64,000 nucleotides of DNA, from assembly GCF_017315705.1 (NCBI RefSeq), contig NZ_JAFLRF010000012.1, positions 1-64,000 on the forward strand. The letters are read 5' to 3'. Below the pieces are notes generated by a model. It was not told where the DNA came from and searched no databases. It was given only the letters and a program-made list of their open reading frames with translations. Below, piece after piece: positions 16,692 through 24,925 of this stretch. Numbering within the stretch: position 1 is the first letter of the stretch; every line of letters starts with the position of its first letter. Made by a program: the position numbers and the translations under genes. This DNA is from Trinickia mobilis. Lineage in GTDB: Bacteria; Pseudomonadota; Gammaproteobacteria; Burkholderiales; Burkholderiaceae.

Positions 16692-16737
16692 GGCGTTGCA
16701 TGGGACCCGAGTCAGTGTTGAAGCGCTAACTCGGGTC
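16692..16737 (+). repeat. Interspersed palindromic repeat, copy 1 (left arm of a 41-bp inverted pair)
   Basis: Bases 16692-16732 match the reverse complement of 17092-17132 with one mismatch over 41 bp. Inside it GACCCGAGT (16704-16712) and ACTCGGGTC (16729-16737) form a 9-bp-arm hairpin. A related unit at 38633-38666 has GACCGGAGT/ACTCCGGTC arms and the same CCCATGCAA flank. It looks like a REP-type element. Confidence 0.75.
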
Positions 16738-16748
16738 GACATCAATAA

Positions 16749-16774
16749 AAAGCCCGGCGTTCGATCCGGGCTTT
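16749..16774. terminator. Intrinsic terminator
   Basis: A 9-bp stem AAAGCCCGG / CCGGGCTTT with an 8-bp loop. On the minus strand it ends in a run of U, 48 bp beyond the stop of the 53-residue gene, which it probably terminates. Confidence 0.75.
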
Positions 16775-16821
16775 CGTCATGCAAGCGGCAAGCGTTGGTC
16801 AGCGTGCCTCTCGGGCGACCC

Positions 16822-16983
16822 TCAGCCTACCTTCACGTAGGTGAATTCGCGCGACACGCTCGGCGGCACGTACGCGCCGCTGATCTTCACACGAGGCGTG
16901 AGACGCTTTTTCTGGTCCCACCAGAGACGGCGCTGCGAATGGCTCAGGAACCGCAAGTGCTTCCGGTAAGAGAACATGCTCAT
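16822..16983 (-). CDS. Small basic hypothetical protein, 53 residues
   Basis: An ATG at 16983 has a good GGGAGG ribosome-binding site and opens a 53-codon frame ending at 16822. The product begins MSMFSYRKHLRFLSHSQRRL, is rich in Arg/Lys and aromatics, and ends SREFTYVKVG. An intrinsic terminator follows 48 bp downstream. Codon use is that of a real GC-rich gene. No family is recognised; the basic charge would allow RNA or ribosome binding, but that is only a suggestion. It lies between 41-bp inverted repeats. Confidence 0.65.
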   Translation of the reverse strand: MSMFSYRKHLRFLSHSQRRLWWDQKKRLTPRVKISGAYVPPSVSREFTYVKVG

Positions 16984-17061
16984 CGTGACCTCCCGTACGT
17001 GGCTAAGACACTGGAAACTGGAAAGAAACCGCGACTACGATCTGTATCTCCGACTGCTGTC

Positions 17062-17132
17062 GACCCGAGTCAGCGCTTTAGCTGTCGGCCGGAGTTAGCG
17101 CTTCAGCACTGACTCGGGTCCCATGCAACGCC
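17062..17132 (-). repeat. Interspersed palindromic repeat, copy 2 (right arm of the inverted pair)
   Basis: Outer arms GACCCGAGT (17062-17070) and ACTCGGGTC (17112-17120) enclose a second nested AGCGCT-containing palindrome, so this copy is longer than copy 1. Bases 17092-17132 are the inverted counterpart of 16692-16732. The rest of the 16984-17432 gap shows nothing else recognisable. Confidence 0.7.
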
Positions 17133-17432
17133 ATGAACCTGTGCGCCATGCCTCGGAGCAAACGACATTCCCGGCGCCGGCCGGCCCGCCCCGGCCCGCT
17201 CTCGATCCATCGTGTTGGAATTGTGACGGGCAATCGGGCCGGCGGGCATTGCGCCGCCGAATGACGCCCCTCGCACTTCATACGACGCCCAATTTCATCC
17301 GACAAACAAACGGCGCTCGCCCGTGTTTCGAAATCGCGCGCCTTCGGCATGGCAGCCGACGCTTGCGCGAGCGCTTTCCGGATGCGAGATACTTCAGCTT
17401 TCGCCCACACTTCCTGCTCGGACACTGGAACC

Positions 17433-18359
17433 ATGCCGCTTTCTTCTGCGCCACGGATCGGCTTCATCGGCGCGGGCCGGCTGGCCCGCTGCCTCGCTGC
17501 CGGCTTCGCCCGCGCCGGGTACCCGGTCACGGCTGTCGCGAGCCGCTCGCTGCAATCGGCGCGCGATCTCGCGCAACAGGCTGGACAAGGCAACGCCGTC
17601 GACGATCCGCAACAGGTGATCGCCGCTGCCGACATTGTCTTTTTATCCGTCCCCGACGACAGCATCGGTACGATGGCCAACACACTGCGGTTCGATGCGG
17701 CAAACGCGCGTTCGAAAGCGCTCGTGCATTGCAGCGGTGCATCGCCCGTCGAGCTGCTGGCGCCGGCACGCGGCCAGGGTGCGCTCACAGGCGGGTTTCA
17801 TCCACTTTACCTGTTCAGCGGCAGCCCCGCAGACATCGAACGAATCGCGGGCTGCTCCGTGACGATCGAAGCGGACGGCGAACTCGAAGCCGCGCTCGCC
17901 GCGCTCGCGCGCGCGATTTCGTGCCATCCGCTGACGATTCCGCACGGCACGCGCATGCTGTACCACGGCGCGGCGCACTACGCCGCGAGCTTCGCGCTCT
18001 GCGCGTTGAGCGAGTGCGTCGAGCTGTGGCGCACGCTCGGCTTCTCCGAAGACGATTCGCTGCGCGCGCTCTTGCCGATGCTCGCCGGCACGATCGAAAC
18101 CGCGCGCGACAAGGGTCTCGCCGACGCGCTCGCAGGGCCGGTGTCGCGCGGCGATGCCGGCGTCGTCGCAAAGCAGCTCGCGCTCTTCGAGACGATGGGC
18201 GGCGATCACGCCGCGCTCTATGCGCTCCTGACCCGCCGCGCCGTCGCGCTCGCCAAGCAGCGCGCCAAGCCGCCGGCGTCGCTCGATGCGATCGAAGCGG
18301 CTATCGAAGCGTCCCTCGAGCGCTCGCTCCCGCAGGTGCAAGCGCCAAGTCAGCCGTGA
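17433..18359 (+). CDS. Rossmann-fold protein with DUF2520 domain
   Basis: A 308-residue protein. The N-terminus has a dinucleotide-binding motif (IGFIGAGRLARCLAAGFARAGY) like 6-phosphogluconate or pyrroline-carboxylate reductases; the second half is the helical DUF2520 domain, with GFHPLYLF and the PHGTRMLYHGAAHYAASF segment where such oxidoreductases keep active-site residues. The start at 17433 places the glycine motif at residue 10; a start at 17349 would add 28 poorly conserved residues. An NAD(P)-dependent oxidoreductase role is likely; the substrate is unknown. Confidence 0.85.
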   Translation: MPLSSAPRIGFIGAGRLARCLAAGFARAGYPVTAVASRSLQSARDLAQQAGQGNAVDDPQQVIAAADIVFLSVPDDSIGTMANTLRFDAANARSKALVHCSGASPVELLAPARGQGALTGGFHPLYLFSGSPADIERIAGCSVTIEADGELEAALAALARAISCHPLTIPHGTRMLYHGAAHYAASFALCALSECVELWRTLGFSEDDSLRALLPMLAGTIETARDKGLADALAGPVSRGDAGVVAKQLALFETMGGDHAALYALLTRRAVALAKQRAKPPASLDAIEAAIEASLERSLPQVQAPSQP

Positions 18360-18455
18360 TAAGGTGACGACCGGAAAACGGGGTGCCGCGCGCCGCCGGC
18401 CAGACAGCCGTGCAAGGGACCCGACACACGAAGACCCACCGACGAGAACGCAAAA

Positions 18456-18776
18456 ATGATCAAGGTCAGCATCCTCTATCCGTATCGGGAAAACGGCCAT
18501 TTCGACGTGGATTACTATTGCCGCACCCACATGCCGCTCGCGGTGCAGCGCTTCGGCGCAGCGTTGCGGGGCTGGTCGGTGGACGTCGGCATCAGCGCCG
18601 GGCCTCCGGGGTCGCCGCCGCCTTACGTCGCCGCGGGCCACTTCCTGTTCGACTCGGTCGAAGCGTTCTATGACGTGTTCATCCCCGCCTCCGACGAACT
18701 GCTCGGCGACATCCCGAACTACACGGATGGCGGCAACGGCACGATCCTGATCAGCGAGGTCAAGATATCCGCTTAG
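18456..18776 (+). CDS. EthD-family small protein
   Basis: A 106-residue protein with the EthD / dimeric alpha-beta barrel pattern: KVSILYPYRENGHFDVDYYCRTHMPLA at the N-terminus (the YYxxxHxPL motif) and GHFLFDSVEAFYDVF in the middle. EthD-type proteins accompany cytochrome P450 or polyketide pathways in some genomes but are mostly of unknown function. It lies between the DUF2520 and YggT genes. Confidence 0.8.
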   Translation: MIKVSILYPYRENGHFDVDYYCRTHMPLAVQRFGAALRGWSVDVGISAGPPGSPPPYVAAGHFLFDSVEAFYDVFIPASDELLGDIPNYTDGGNGTILISEVKISA

Positions 18777-18897
18777 CTCCGGCTCAAACGCCGGTATGCT
18801 TGTCAGGCCGCGCACGCACGCTTGACCGGTCTCGCAGCGCGCCCTTCGTCGACTCGCGCGCCGTGCCATTTAAAACTCAAGAAGGAAAGGACCCGAG

Positions 18898-19461
18898 ATG
18901 TTCGGCGATATCGCCCGCTTTCTGCTCAATACGATCTTCACGCTGTTCGGCGCGGCGCTGCTGTTGCGCGCCTGGATGCAGGCGGTGCGCATGCCGCCGT
19001 ACAACCCCGTTTCGAACGCGATCTTTCAGGTGACCAACTGGCTCGTGCTGCCGTTGCGGCATGTGTTTCATGGCAAGCGCGGCATCGATTGGGCGAGCGT
19101 CGTCGCCGCGCTGCTCGCGTCGATCGTCTATGTGGGATTGATGGTGACGATCGCGGGCGTCGATCCGTTCGGCCTCGTGCCCGTGCTGTTGATCGTCGCT
19201 ATTCTGACGCTCGTCAAGTGGGCGTTGAACCTCATCATCTGGCTCACGATCCTGATGGCGCTCTTGTCGTGGCTGAATCCGCGCTCGCCCGCGATGCCCA
19301 TCCTCTATCAATTGACTGCGCCGTTTCTGAATCCGCTGCGGCGCTTCGTGCCGCAACTGGGCGGCATCGATCTCTCGCCGATCCTGCTGTTCGTGATCGT
19401 GCAAATCCTCTTGATGATCGTCACGCGCGCGGCGGTGTCGTTGACGTTGTTCGGGATTTGA
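18898..19461 (+). CDS. YggT-family integral membrane protein
   Basis: A 187-residue protein with two copies of the YggT unit, each a pair of hydrophobic helices around an N/W-P motif: YNPVSNAIFQVTNWLVLPLR near residue 40 and PAMPILYQLTAPFLNPLRRFVP near residue 140. YggT proteins are linked to cell-division or osmotic-shock phenotypes in other bacteria. AGGAAAGG precedes the ATG. Its last 41 bp overlap the end of the convergent Sel1-repeat pseudogene. Confidence 0.9.
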   Translation: MFGDIARFLLNTIFTLFGAALLLRAWMQAVRMPPYNPVSNAIFQVTNWLVLPLRHVFHGKRGIDWASVVAALLASIVYVGLMVTIAGVDPFGLVPVLLIVAILTLVKWALNLIIWLTILMALLSWLNPRSPAMPILYQLTAPFLNPLRRFVPQLGGIDLSPILLFVIVQILLMIVTRAAVSLTLFGI

Positions 19462-20330
19462 TCCCGGGCTGCGGCAGCGTGCCGGCAAGATGCTCGGTCA
19501 AGCGCTGCGCGACGGCGCTCGCGCCCCGCCGATAAGCGGCGCTGTCGTCGCGTTCGCCGCCGATCCCCGTCAGCAAATGCCACGCGAGCGATGCCTGCGC
19601 CGACGCGTTGCCTTGGGTTCCGGCGCGCCGGAACCAGTATGTCGCTGCGTCGAGATCAACGTTGACGCCGAGGCCCGCATCGCACGCGTCGCCGGTACTT
19701 CGCGTTACCGCGATTCGCGAGGCCCCAAAGCCAATACGCGTGCGCCACTTCGCCCGCTTCATCCCTCGGAGGGTCTTGCGCGAGCATCTCCATCGACGGC
19801 ACGTCGCCGCGGCGTGCCGCAGCGTCGCACCAATACTTTGCAGTACTGAGGTTGCGCGCGACGCCGATTCCGCTCCAGTAAACAACGCAGAGCGCCCGCT
19901 GCGCGATCACGTCGTTCGATTTCGCCCCTTCGGTGAACCCTTTCACTGCGGCGATGCGATCGAGCTGGCCGTCAGTGCCGGCCCAATACGCGCCGCCAAG
20001 CGCCGAATACGCCGGACCGAATTTCTGGTCGGCCGCCTTGATGAGCCACTCGCGCGCCACACCGCGTTTCGCGGCTTTTGGCTTGCGGTTCAGTAAATAG
20101 ACACCCAGGAGCAACTGCGCGCGCGCAATGCCGGCGTTGGCCGCATGCGCCAGATAGGTACTGAGCCGCAGGCAAACCGTCGACCGCAGCCCCTTCGATG
20201 TCGGCAAGCCCACCGTCCAGATCGGCGCGCGCGCCGAAGCCGGATAGGCGCATCGAGCCGTAGAGCAGGCGCGCAGCGTGCCGCCGCCCCAGCAATCGCG
20301 CGCGACGCGCCGTAGGCGCGAGCCCGCAGT
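19421..20330 (-). pseudogene. Frameshifted Sel1-repeat (TPR-like) protein gene
   Basis: Three overlapping minus-strand frames together give one Sel1-repeat solenoid. The 5' part (frame covering 20150-20330) has LLYGSMRLSGFGARADLDGG; the middle (about 19700-20170) has AGIARAQLLLGVYL, AKYWCDAAARRGD and other Ala/Gly-rich helical pairs; the 3' part (19421-19710) has AATYWFRRAGTQGNASAQ. Two frame changes, near 20160 and near 19700, are needed to join them. A sequencing error cannot be excluded, but two shifts in under 1 kb among clean neighbours favour decay. No convincing start codon is visible. Confidence 0.6.
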
Positions 20331-20359
20331 TGCGCAAACCGCCCAAAACCGCGTAAAAT
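20330..20359 (+). promoter_or_regulatory. Promoter of tRNA-Gly
   Basis: TTGCGC (20330-20335) and TAAAAT (20354-20359) are 18 bp apart, 11 bp before the first base of the tRNA. Confidence 0.55.
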
Positions 20360-20369
20360 GGCGCGCTCT

Positions 20370-20444
20370 GCGGGCGTCGTATAATGGCTATTACCCTAGC
20401 TTCCCAAGCTAGAGACGTGGGTTCGATTCCCATCGCCCGCTCCA
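20370..20444 (+). tRNA. tRNA-Gly (anticodon CCC)
   Basis: The acceptor arms GCGGGCG and CGCCCGC pair perfectly. The anticodon stem CTAGC/GCTAG holds the loop TTCCCAA, so the anticodon is CCC (Gly, codon GGG). The T-arm GTGGGTTCGATTCCCAT is canonical, and CCA is encoded at 20442-20444. A terminator follows. Confidence 0.95.
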
Positions 20445-20464
20445 CATTTGGCCGTTGGCCCTGG

Positions 20465-20491
20465 AAGCCGCCTCGTCGAAGGCGGCTTTTT
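20465..20491 (+). terminator. Intrinsic terminator after tRNA-Gly
   Basis: A 9-bp stem (AAGCCGCCT / AGGCGGCTT) with a 6-nt loop, followed by a five-T run, 20 bp after the tRNA. Confidence 0.85.
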
Positions 20492-20592
20492 AGCATCCGC
20501 GGCGGCAAGGTCCGCCGCATCGTCACAATGCCTCACGGCACGTTGCGCATTCGCCATGCGAACTGCAGCGCGCTCTTCCTCTGTAGTCACCG

Positions 20593-21372
20593 ATGATTCA
20601 CGATCCGAACGAAGACGGCATGCCAAGCGAGCCTGGCGCAACCGCCGGCGACGCCGACGCGTCCACTCCCACCGCCAGCGATGCGCCAAGGAATCCGCTG
20701 CATCTGCGCCGCATCCGCAGCTTCGTGACGCGCGCCGGCCGCGTCTCGACCGCCCAGCGCCGCGCAATGGACGAGCTCGGCCCGCGCTTCGTCGTGCCCT
20801 ACTCGGCCAACGCATGCGACTGGAATGCCGCCTTCGGCCGCGCGGCGCCGCACATCCTCGAGATCGGCTTCGGCATGGGCGCGACGACCGCGGAAATCGC
20901 CGCGCAGCGTCGCGGCGACGACTTCATCGGCGTCGAAGTCCACGAACCGGGCATCGGTGCGCTCTTGAAGCTGATGGGCGAGCAGAATCTCTCGAACATC
21001 CGCATCGTCCAGCATGACGCGGTCGAGGTGCTCGAACAGATGATCGCGCCCGGCAGCCTCGACGGCGTGCACATCTTCTTCCCCGACCCGTGGCACAAGG
21101 CGCGCCATCACAAACGCCGGCTGATCCAGCCGAAGTTCGTCGCGCTCCTGGTTTCGCGCCTGAAGGCAGGCGCCTATCTGCATTGCGCGACCGACTGGCA
21201 AAACTACGCCGAGCAAATGCTCGAAGTGCTGAGCGCCGAACCCGCGCTCGCGAACACCGCCGACGGCTACGCGCCGCGCCCCGGCTATCGTCCCGTGACG
21301 AAGTTCGAGCGCCGCGGCCTGCGCCTCGGGCACGGCGTCTGGGATCTCGTGTTCGAGCGGCGCGCCGGATAA
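20593..21372 (+). CDS. trmB: tRNA (guanine-N7-)-methyltransferase
   Basis: A 259-residue TrmB, which methylates G46 of tRNAs with S-adenosylmethionine. After a variable 35-residue N-terminal tail come [12 protein letters not shown], the SAM-binding [16 protein letters not shown] (residues about 95-110) and [18 protein letters not shown], the family signature; [11 protein letters not shown] follows. It lies directly downstream of tRNA-Gly. Confidence 0.96.
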   Translation: MIHDPNEDGMPSEPGATAGDADASTPTASDAPRNPLHLRRIRSFVTRAGRVSTAQRRAMDELGPRFVVPYSANACDWNAAFGRAAPHILEIGFGMGATTAEIAAQRRGDDFIGVEVHEPGIGALLKLMGEQNLSNIRIVQHDAVEVLEQMIAPGSLDGVHIFFPDPWHKARHHKRRLIQPKFVALLVSRLKAGAYLHCATDWQNYAEQMLEVLSAEPALANTADGYAPRPGYRPVTKFERRGLRLGHGVWDLVFERRAG

Positions 21373-21377
21373 AGAGA

Positions 21378-22211
21378 TCAGTTCCAGTTCAGACCGCCGC
21401 CATAGCCGACGATCAGGACCAGCAACCCGAAGCCGATCCGATACCACGCGAACACGGTGAAATCGTGCGTCGCGATGTAGCGCAGCAGCCAGCGCACGCA
21501 GATGAACGCGCTTACGAACGCGGCCGCCATCCCGATCGTGAACAGATCGACCATCTGAACCGGCGTCGCGTGCCAGGTCTTGACGATCTCATAGAGCGTC
21601 GCGCCGATGATGATCGGAATCGCGAGAAAAAACGAAAACTCAGTGGCGACGCGCCGGTCGAGCCCGAAGAACATCCCGCCGATGATCGTCGAGCCTGAGC
21701 GCGACATGCCGGGAATCAGCGCGCAGCACTGCGCACAGCCGACTTTCAACGCATCGAGCGGCGTGAGCGCGTCGATCGACTGAACGCGCGACGGCGCATC
21801 GCCGCGCTCGCGCTGACGCGATTCAGCCCACAGGATGACGACGCCGCCCACCACGAGCGCGAGCGCCACCGGCACTGGCGCATACAGCACCGCCTTGATC
21901 GACTTCTCGAACACGAGACCCAGCACGACGGCCGGAATCGTCGCGATGACGGCATTGAGCGCGAAGCGCCGCGCGGCCGTTTGCGTCGCGAGGCCGGCAA
22001 TCACCTCGCCGATGCGCCGCCGGTACTCCCAACACACCGCCAGGATCGCGCCGAACTGGATGACGACGTGGAAAGTCTTCGAGCCTTCGTCGGTGAAATC
22101 GAGCAAGCTGCCGACGACGATCAGATGGCCCGTGCTCGACACCGGCAGAAACTCGGTCAACCCCTCGACGACGCCGAGGATCACCGCCTTGCAGATCAAT
22201 ATCCAATCCAT
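21378..22211 (-). CDS. uppP: Undecaprenyl-diphosphatase (UppP/BacA)
   Basis: A 277-residue polytopic membrane enzyme that dephosphorylates undecaprenyl pyrophosphate to recycle the lipid carrier for peptidoglycan and polysaccharides. Signature regions are [20 protein letters not shown] near the N-terminus and [20 protein letters not shown] in the second half, with the catalytic Glu, Ser and Arg. The start at 22211 removes 28 unrelated residues from the longer frame. It confers bacitracin resistance when overexpressed in other species. Confidence 0.96.
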   Translation of the reverse strand: MDWILICKAVILGVVEGLTEFLPVSSTGHLIVVGSLLDFTDEGSKTFHVVIQFGAILAVCWEYRRRIGEVIAGLATQTAARRFALNAVIATIPAVVLGLVFEKSIKAVLYAPVPVALALVVGGVVILWAESRQRERGDAPSRVQSIDALTPLDALKVGCAQCCALIPGMSRSGSTIIGGMFFGLDRRVATEFSFFLAIPIIIGATLYEIVKTWHATPVQMVDLFTIGMAAAFVSAFICVRWLLRYIATHDFTVFAWYRIGFGLLVLIVGYGGGLNWN

Positions 22212-22308
22212 CGATGGCCCTTTTGCGGAAGATGCCGCTCTCCGGCGGGGTAGCGGAACGTAACGGGAAAGGGCCCGGGAAACGCGCGGCCCCACGGCCG
22301 CGCGCGCC

Positions 22309-22893
22309 TCACTTCTCGAGGATCTGCACGCGTATGCCGTTTGTAAGGATCGTGATTGTACCGGGTTCGTAATTCACGCCGGCAAATTGAAGCTGCTCGG
22401 GCTTGAATGTGTAGACCGGATAGTTGGTGAGCCATTGCGTCGCGAGCAGCGCGGCGGCCGCGCCGATCTGCTGCGTGTAGGCGCGAGCCTGGCCGTCCAC
22501 GCTGACGTTGTCGACGGTAGGCTCCTTGAGCACGACCGCGCGGCTCGCGGCGTCGTAGGCGAGCTGGCTCGACAGCGTGAAGGTCCCGTCCACCGGCTGC
22601 TGCAGGAACGGGCTCGCGAAATGCGCGTCGAGCCGCACGCTCACGCGGTTCGTATCCGGCAAGAGGCCGACGACGGGATTGCTGAGCGTGACGTTGAACA
22701 CCTGGGAGACCGTGCGCTGCAACGGAAACTTGCGCTGCACGGCTTCCTGCACCTGCTCTCTCGAGAACGTGTAGTGATCCGGGATGAACGGAAACGTGGC
22801 GGTGGCACAGGCGCCGAGCGAGACGCCGATGCTCGCCGCCGCACAGGCCGCTGCCAGCAACCGGCGCCGCGTGGACGCTCTCGCTTGAGTCAT
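22309..22893 (-). CDS. DUF1439 (YceB-like) lipoprotein
   Basis: A 194-residue protein with AGGAGG before the ATG at 22893. The N-terminus is a Tat-like or Sec lipoprotein signal ([21 protein letters not shown] with lipobox LGAC). The mature part ([50 protein letters not shown]) fits the DUF1439 family, which has a bactericidal/permeability-increasing-like lipid-binding fold. It is probably anchored in the outer membrane, facing the periplasm. Confidence 0.85.
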   Translation of the reverse strand: MTQARASTRRRLLAAACAAASIGVSLGACATATFPFIPDHYTFSREQVQEAVQRKFPLQRTVSQVFNVTLSNPVVGLLPDTNRVSVRLDAHFASPFLQQPVDGTFTLSSQLAYDAASRAVVLKEPTVDNVSVDGQARAYTQQIGAAAALLATQWLTNYPVYTFKPEQLQFAGVNYEPGTITILTNGIRVQILEK

Positions 22894-22999
22894 GCAAAAC
22901 CTCCTGCTCTTCGATGCTTCGATGTTGGGTTCGCTTGGGCACGCCGGCCCGCGCAAAGTTCTTGCGCGGCAGTTCGCGCTTCGTTCGCTCTTCCTTGGA

Positions 23000-23320
23000 C
23001 TATCGGGCAGCGGGCTGCGTCGCCGCTTCGAGCTGCGTGAGCCATGCGATCGCGTGAGCGCGCGACGTGCCGCACATCTCCGCTTGCGGCTGCAAGCCGG
23101 AGCAGCACGCGGGCCGCTCGGGGCGACCGAAGATGGCGCAGCGGTGATGGTCGTCCAGCTGGATGCAGCGCACGCCGGCGGGCTTGCCGTCCGGCATGCC
23201 GGGGATCGGGCTCGTGATCGAAGGCGCGATGCAGCACGCGCCGCAATCAGGACGGCACGCGTGTTCGGTCACAACGGGGGCTGCAACGGCATTCACGACA
23301 AGGTCCGATCCTCGCGTCAA
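23000..23320 (-). CDS. YkgJ-family cysteine-cluster protein
   Basis: A 106-residue protein (TTG start at 23320; a GTG at 23296 is a likely alternative) of the YkgJ / CxxCxxCC family. The cluster is [14 protein letters not shown] near residue 22, followed by the [25 protein letters not shown] region. The Cys residues probably bind zinc or an Fe-S centre. Function unknown. A conserved single-gene unit. Confidence 0.83.
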   Translation of the reverse strand: MTRGSDLVVNAVAAPVVTEHACRPDCGACCIAPSITSPIPGMPDGKPAGVRCIQLDDHHRCAIFGRPERPACCSGLQPQAEMCGTSRAHAIAWLTQLEAATQPAAR

Positions 23321-23433
23321 GCAACGGCAATTCGTGCGGCAGGCAACGCAGCAAATCGGCGGCGAGCCCGTATTGTGCCTGCATTCGTTGTTGGTAAAGT
23401 AGGCGTCTTTTCCCGGATCGAACAGGCAACATC

Positions 23434-23691
23434 ATGCGCGGCACCAAGGCCATCTATGCGGTCGAGCGGCTCAAGACCCGCAGCGGCAACGCTCTCTATG
23501 CGGCCGTCAGCATGCCGGGCGGGCTCTTCTATCTCGTCGACAAAACCGGCGGCGGCAACCAGAAACTCTGCGAACCGTTGCCGCTCGAGGAATTCGTCGC
23601 GTTCGTCGATGCCCAGGTGCCGGCCAAGCCGCGCAAGGCCAGCAAGCTCGACGTCGCGTTCGAGGAGCAGATCAAGAAAAGCCGGAGTTGA
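23434..23691 (+). CDS. Small conserved hypothetical protein
   Basis: An 85-residue soluble protein (GTKAIYAVERLKTRSGNALY, GGLFYLVDKTGGGNQKLCEP, LPLEEFVAFVDAQVP). It is compact, charged and without signal or membrane segments. The pattern suggests a small alpha/beta fold. The reading frame has strong GC third-position bias and is isolated between two other genes, so it looks real, but no family is recognised. Confidence 0.65.
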   Translation: MRGTKAIYAVERLKTRSGNALYAAVSMPGGLFYLVDKTGGGNQKLCEPLPLEEFVAFVDAQVPAKPRKASKLDVAFEEQIKKSRS

Positions 23692-23844
23692 GCGCGCAAC
23701 GCGTTCGCGCACGGCGGCCGCCCAAACGCCCCGCGGCCATGTCCGGCAAAGGGATCGATCTGCAGCCGGTTTGGTACAATTCCGCAGTAACCCTCAGACC
23801 GTCTGGTTCCGTTCGGACCACCTTACTCGCCTGAAAATCGCGCC

Positions 23845-24498
23845 ATGAACATCGAACAAGCCCGTTTCAACATGATCGAACAGCAAATTCGCCCCTGGGA
23901 CGTGCTGGACCAGGACGTGCTGAATCTGCTCGCGATCGTCAAGCGTGAGAACTTCGTCCCCGCCGCTTACCGCAACATCGCCTTCGCCGACCTCGAAGTG
24001 CCGCTGCCGCGCGGCGAGCACATGCTGGCGCCGCGCGTCGAAGCGCGCATCCTGCAGGAGCTGGCGGTGAAGAAGCACGAAACCATTCTTGAAATCGGCG
24101 CCGGCTCGGGCTACATGGCGGCGCTGCTCGCGCATCGCGGCCAGCACGTGCTGACGGTCGAAATCGAGCCGGAACTCGCCGAACTCGCGAAGCAGAACCT
24201 GGCGGCCAACGGCGTGACGAATGCCGAAGTCGCGCTCGGCGACGCATCGCGCGGCTGGCCTGCCGCTGCCCCGTGCGACGTGATCTGCGTGTCGGGCGGC
24301 CTGCCGGTGTTGCCGCAGGACATCCTCGAGCAACTGAAGATCGGCGGCCGGCTTGCCGCGTTCGTCGGCACGGCGCCGGTGATGAAGGCGCAGATCATCA
24401 CGCGCATCGACGACAAGCAATTCCGCGTCGCCGACGTGTTCGAAACCTATGTCGAGCCGCTCGTGAACGCCGTGCAGCCGCCGCGCTTCAAGTTCTGA
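23845..24498 (+). CDS. Protein-L-isoaspartate O-methyltransferase-like protein
   Basis: A 217-residue class-I methyltransferase of the PCMT family. The SAM motif is ILEIGAGSGYMAALLA (about residue 75-90), followed by VLTVEIEPELAELAKQNL and GDASRGWP. The N-terminus (NIEQARFNMIEQQIRPWDV) is typical of the Burkholderiales branch of this family, which may have diverged from true isoaspartate repair. It is followed by a rhodanese gene 79 bp downstream, a pairing often seen in this group. Confidence 0.88.
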   Translation: MNIEQARFNMIEQQIRPWDVLDQDVLNLLAIVKRENFVPAAYRNIAFADLEVPLPRGEHMLAPRVEARILQELAVKKHETILEIGAGSGYMAALLAHRGQHVLTVEIEPELAELAKQNLAANGVTNAEVALGDASRGWPAAAPCDVICVSGGLPVLPQDILEQLKIGGRLAAFVGTAPVMKAQIITRIDDKQFRVADVFETYVEPLVNAVQPPRFKF

Positions 24499-24577
24499 TC
24501 GTCATCGCTCATCGGCCGCGCTTGCGGCCGATTTCGCTTCATCGTCTTTCTGGTCTTTCGATTTCACCGAGCCCGAG

Positions 24578-24901
24578 ATGCAAAACCTGACCGCCTCCGC
24601 CCTCGCCGAATGGCTTGCCGATACTTCGCGCCCCGCGCCCGTGCTGCTCGACGTGCGCGAGCCGTGGGAAGTCGAGACGGCGAAGATCGCGGGGAGCGTG
24701 CTCATTCCGATGCGCGAGATCCCGGCTCGCAGCGAAGAACTCGACGACGAAGCGCAAATCGTCTGCGTTTGCCATCACGGCGCGCGCAGCGCGAACGTCG
24801 CGATGTTCCTCGAAGGGCGCGGGTTCAAGCAGGTGTTCAATCTGCAAGGCGGGATCGACGCCTGGTCCAAGCAAGTCGACCCGTCGGTGCCGACGTATTG
24901 A
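24578..24901 (+). CDS. Rhodanese-like sulfurtransferase
   Basis: A 107-residue single rhodanese domain (GlpE/PspE size). Seen are LLDVREPWEVETAKIAGSVLIPMREIP, the active-site loop VCHHGARSANVAMFL with the catalytic Cys, and GGIDAWSKQVDPSVPTY at the C-terminus. It probably transfers sulfane sulfur to an unknown acceptor. It is cotranscribed with the PCMT-like gene by position. Confidence 0.92.
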   Translation: MQNLTASALAEWLADTSRPAPVLLDVREPWEVETAKIAGSVLIPMREIPARSEELDDEAQIVCVCHHGARSANVAMFLEGRGFKQVFNLQGGIDAWSKQVDPSVPTY

Positions 24902-24925
24902 TCCCTCCGCGCCCCATCCCGGGCG

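Noticed and set aside
20370-20491. Attachment site of a genomic island at tRNA-Gly
   Set aside because: There is no integrase gene and no second copy of the tRNA 3' end in the window. The Sel1 pseudogene alone is not enough.
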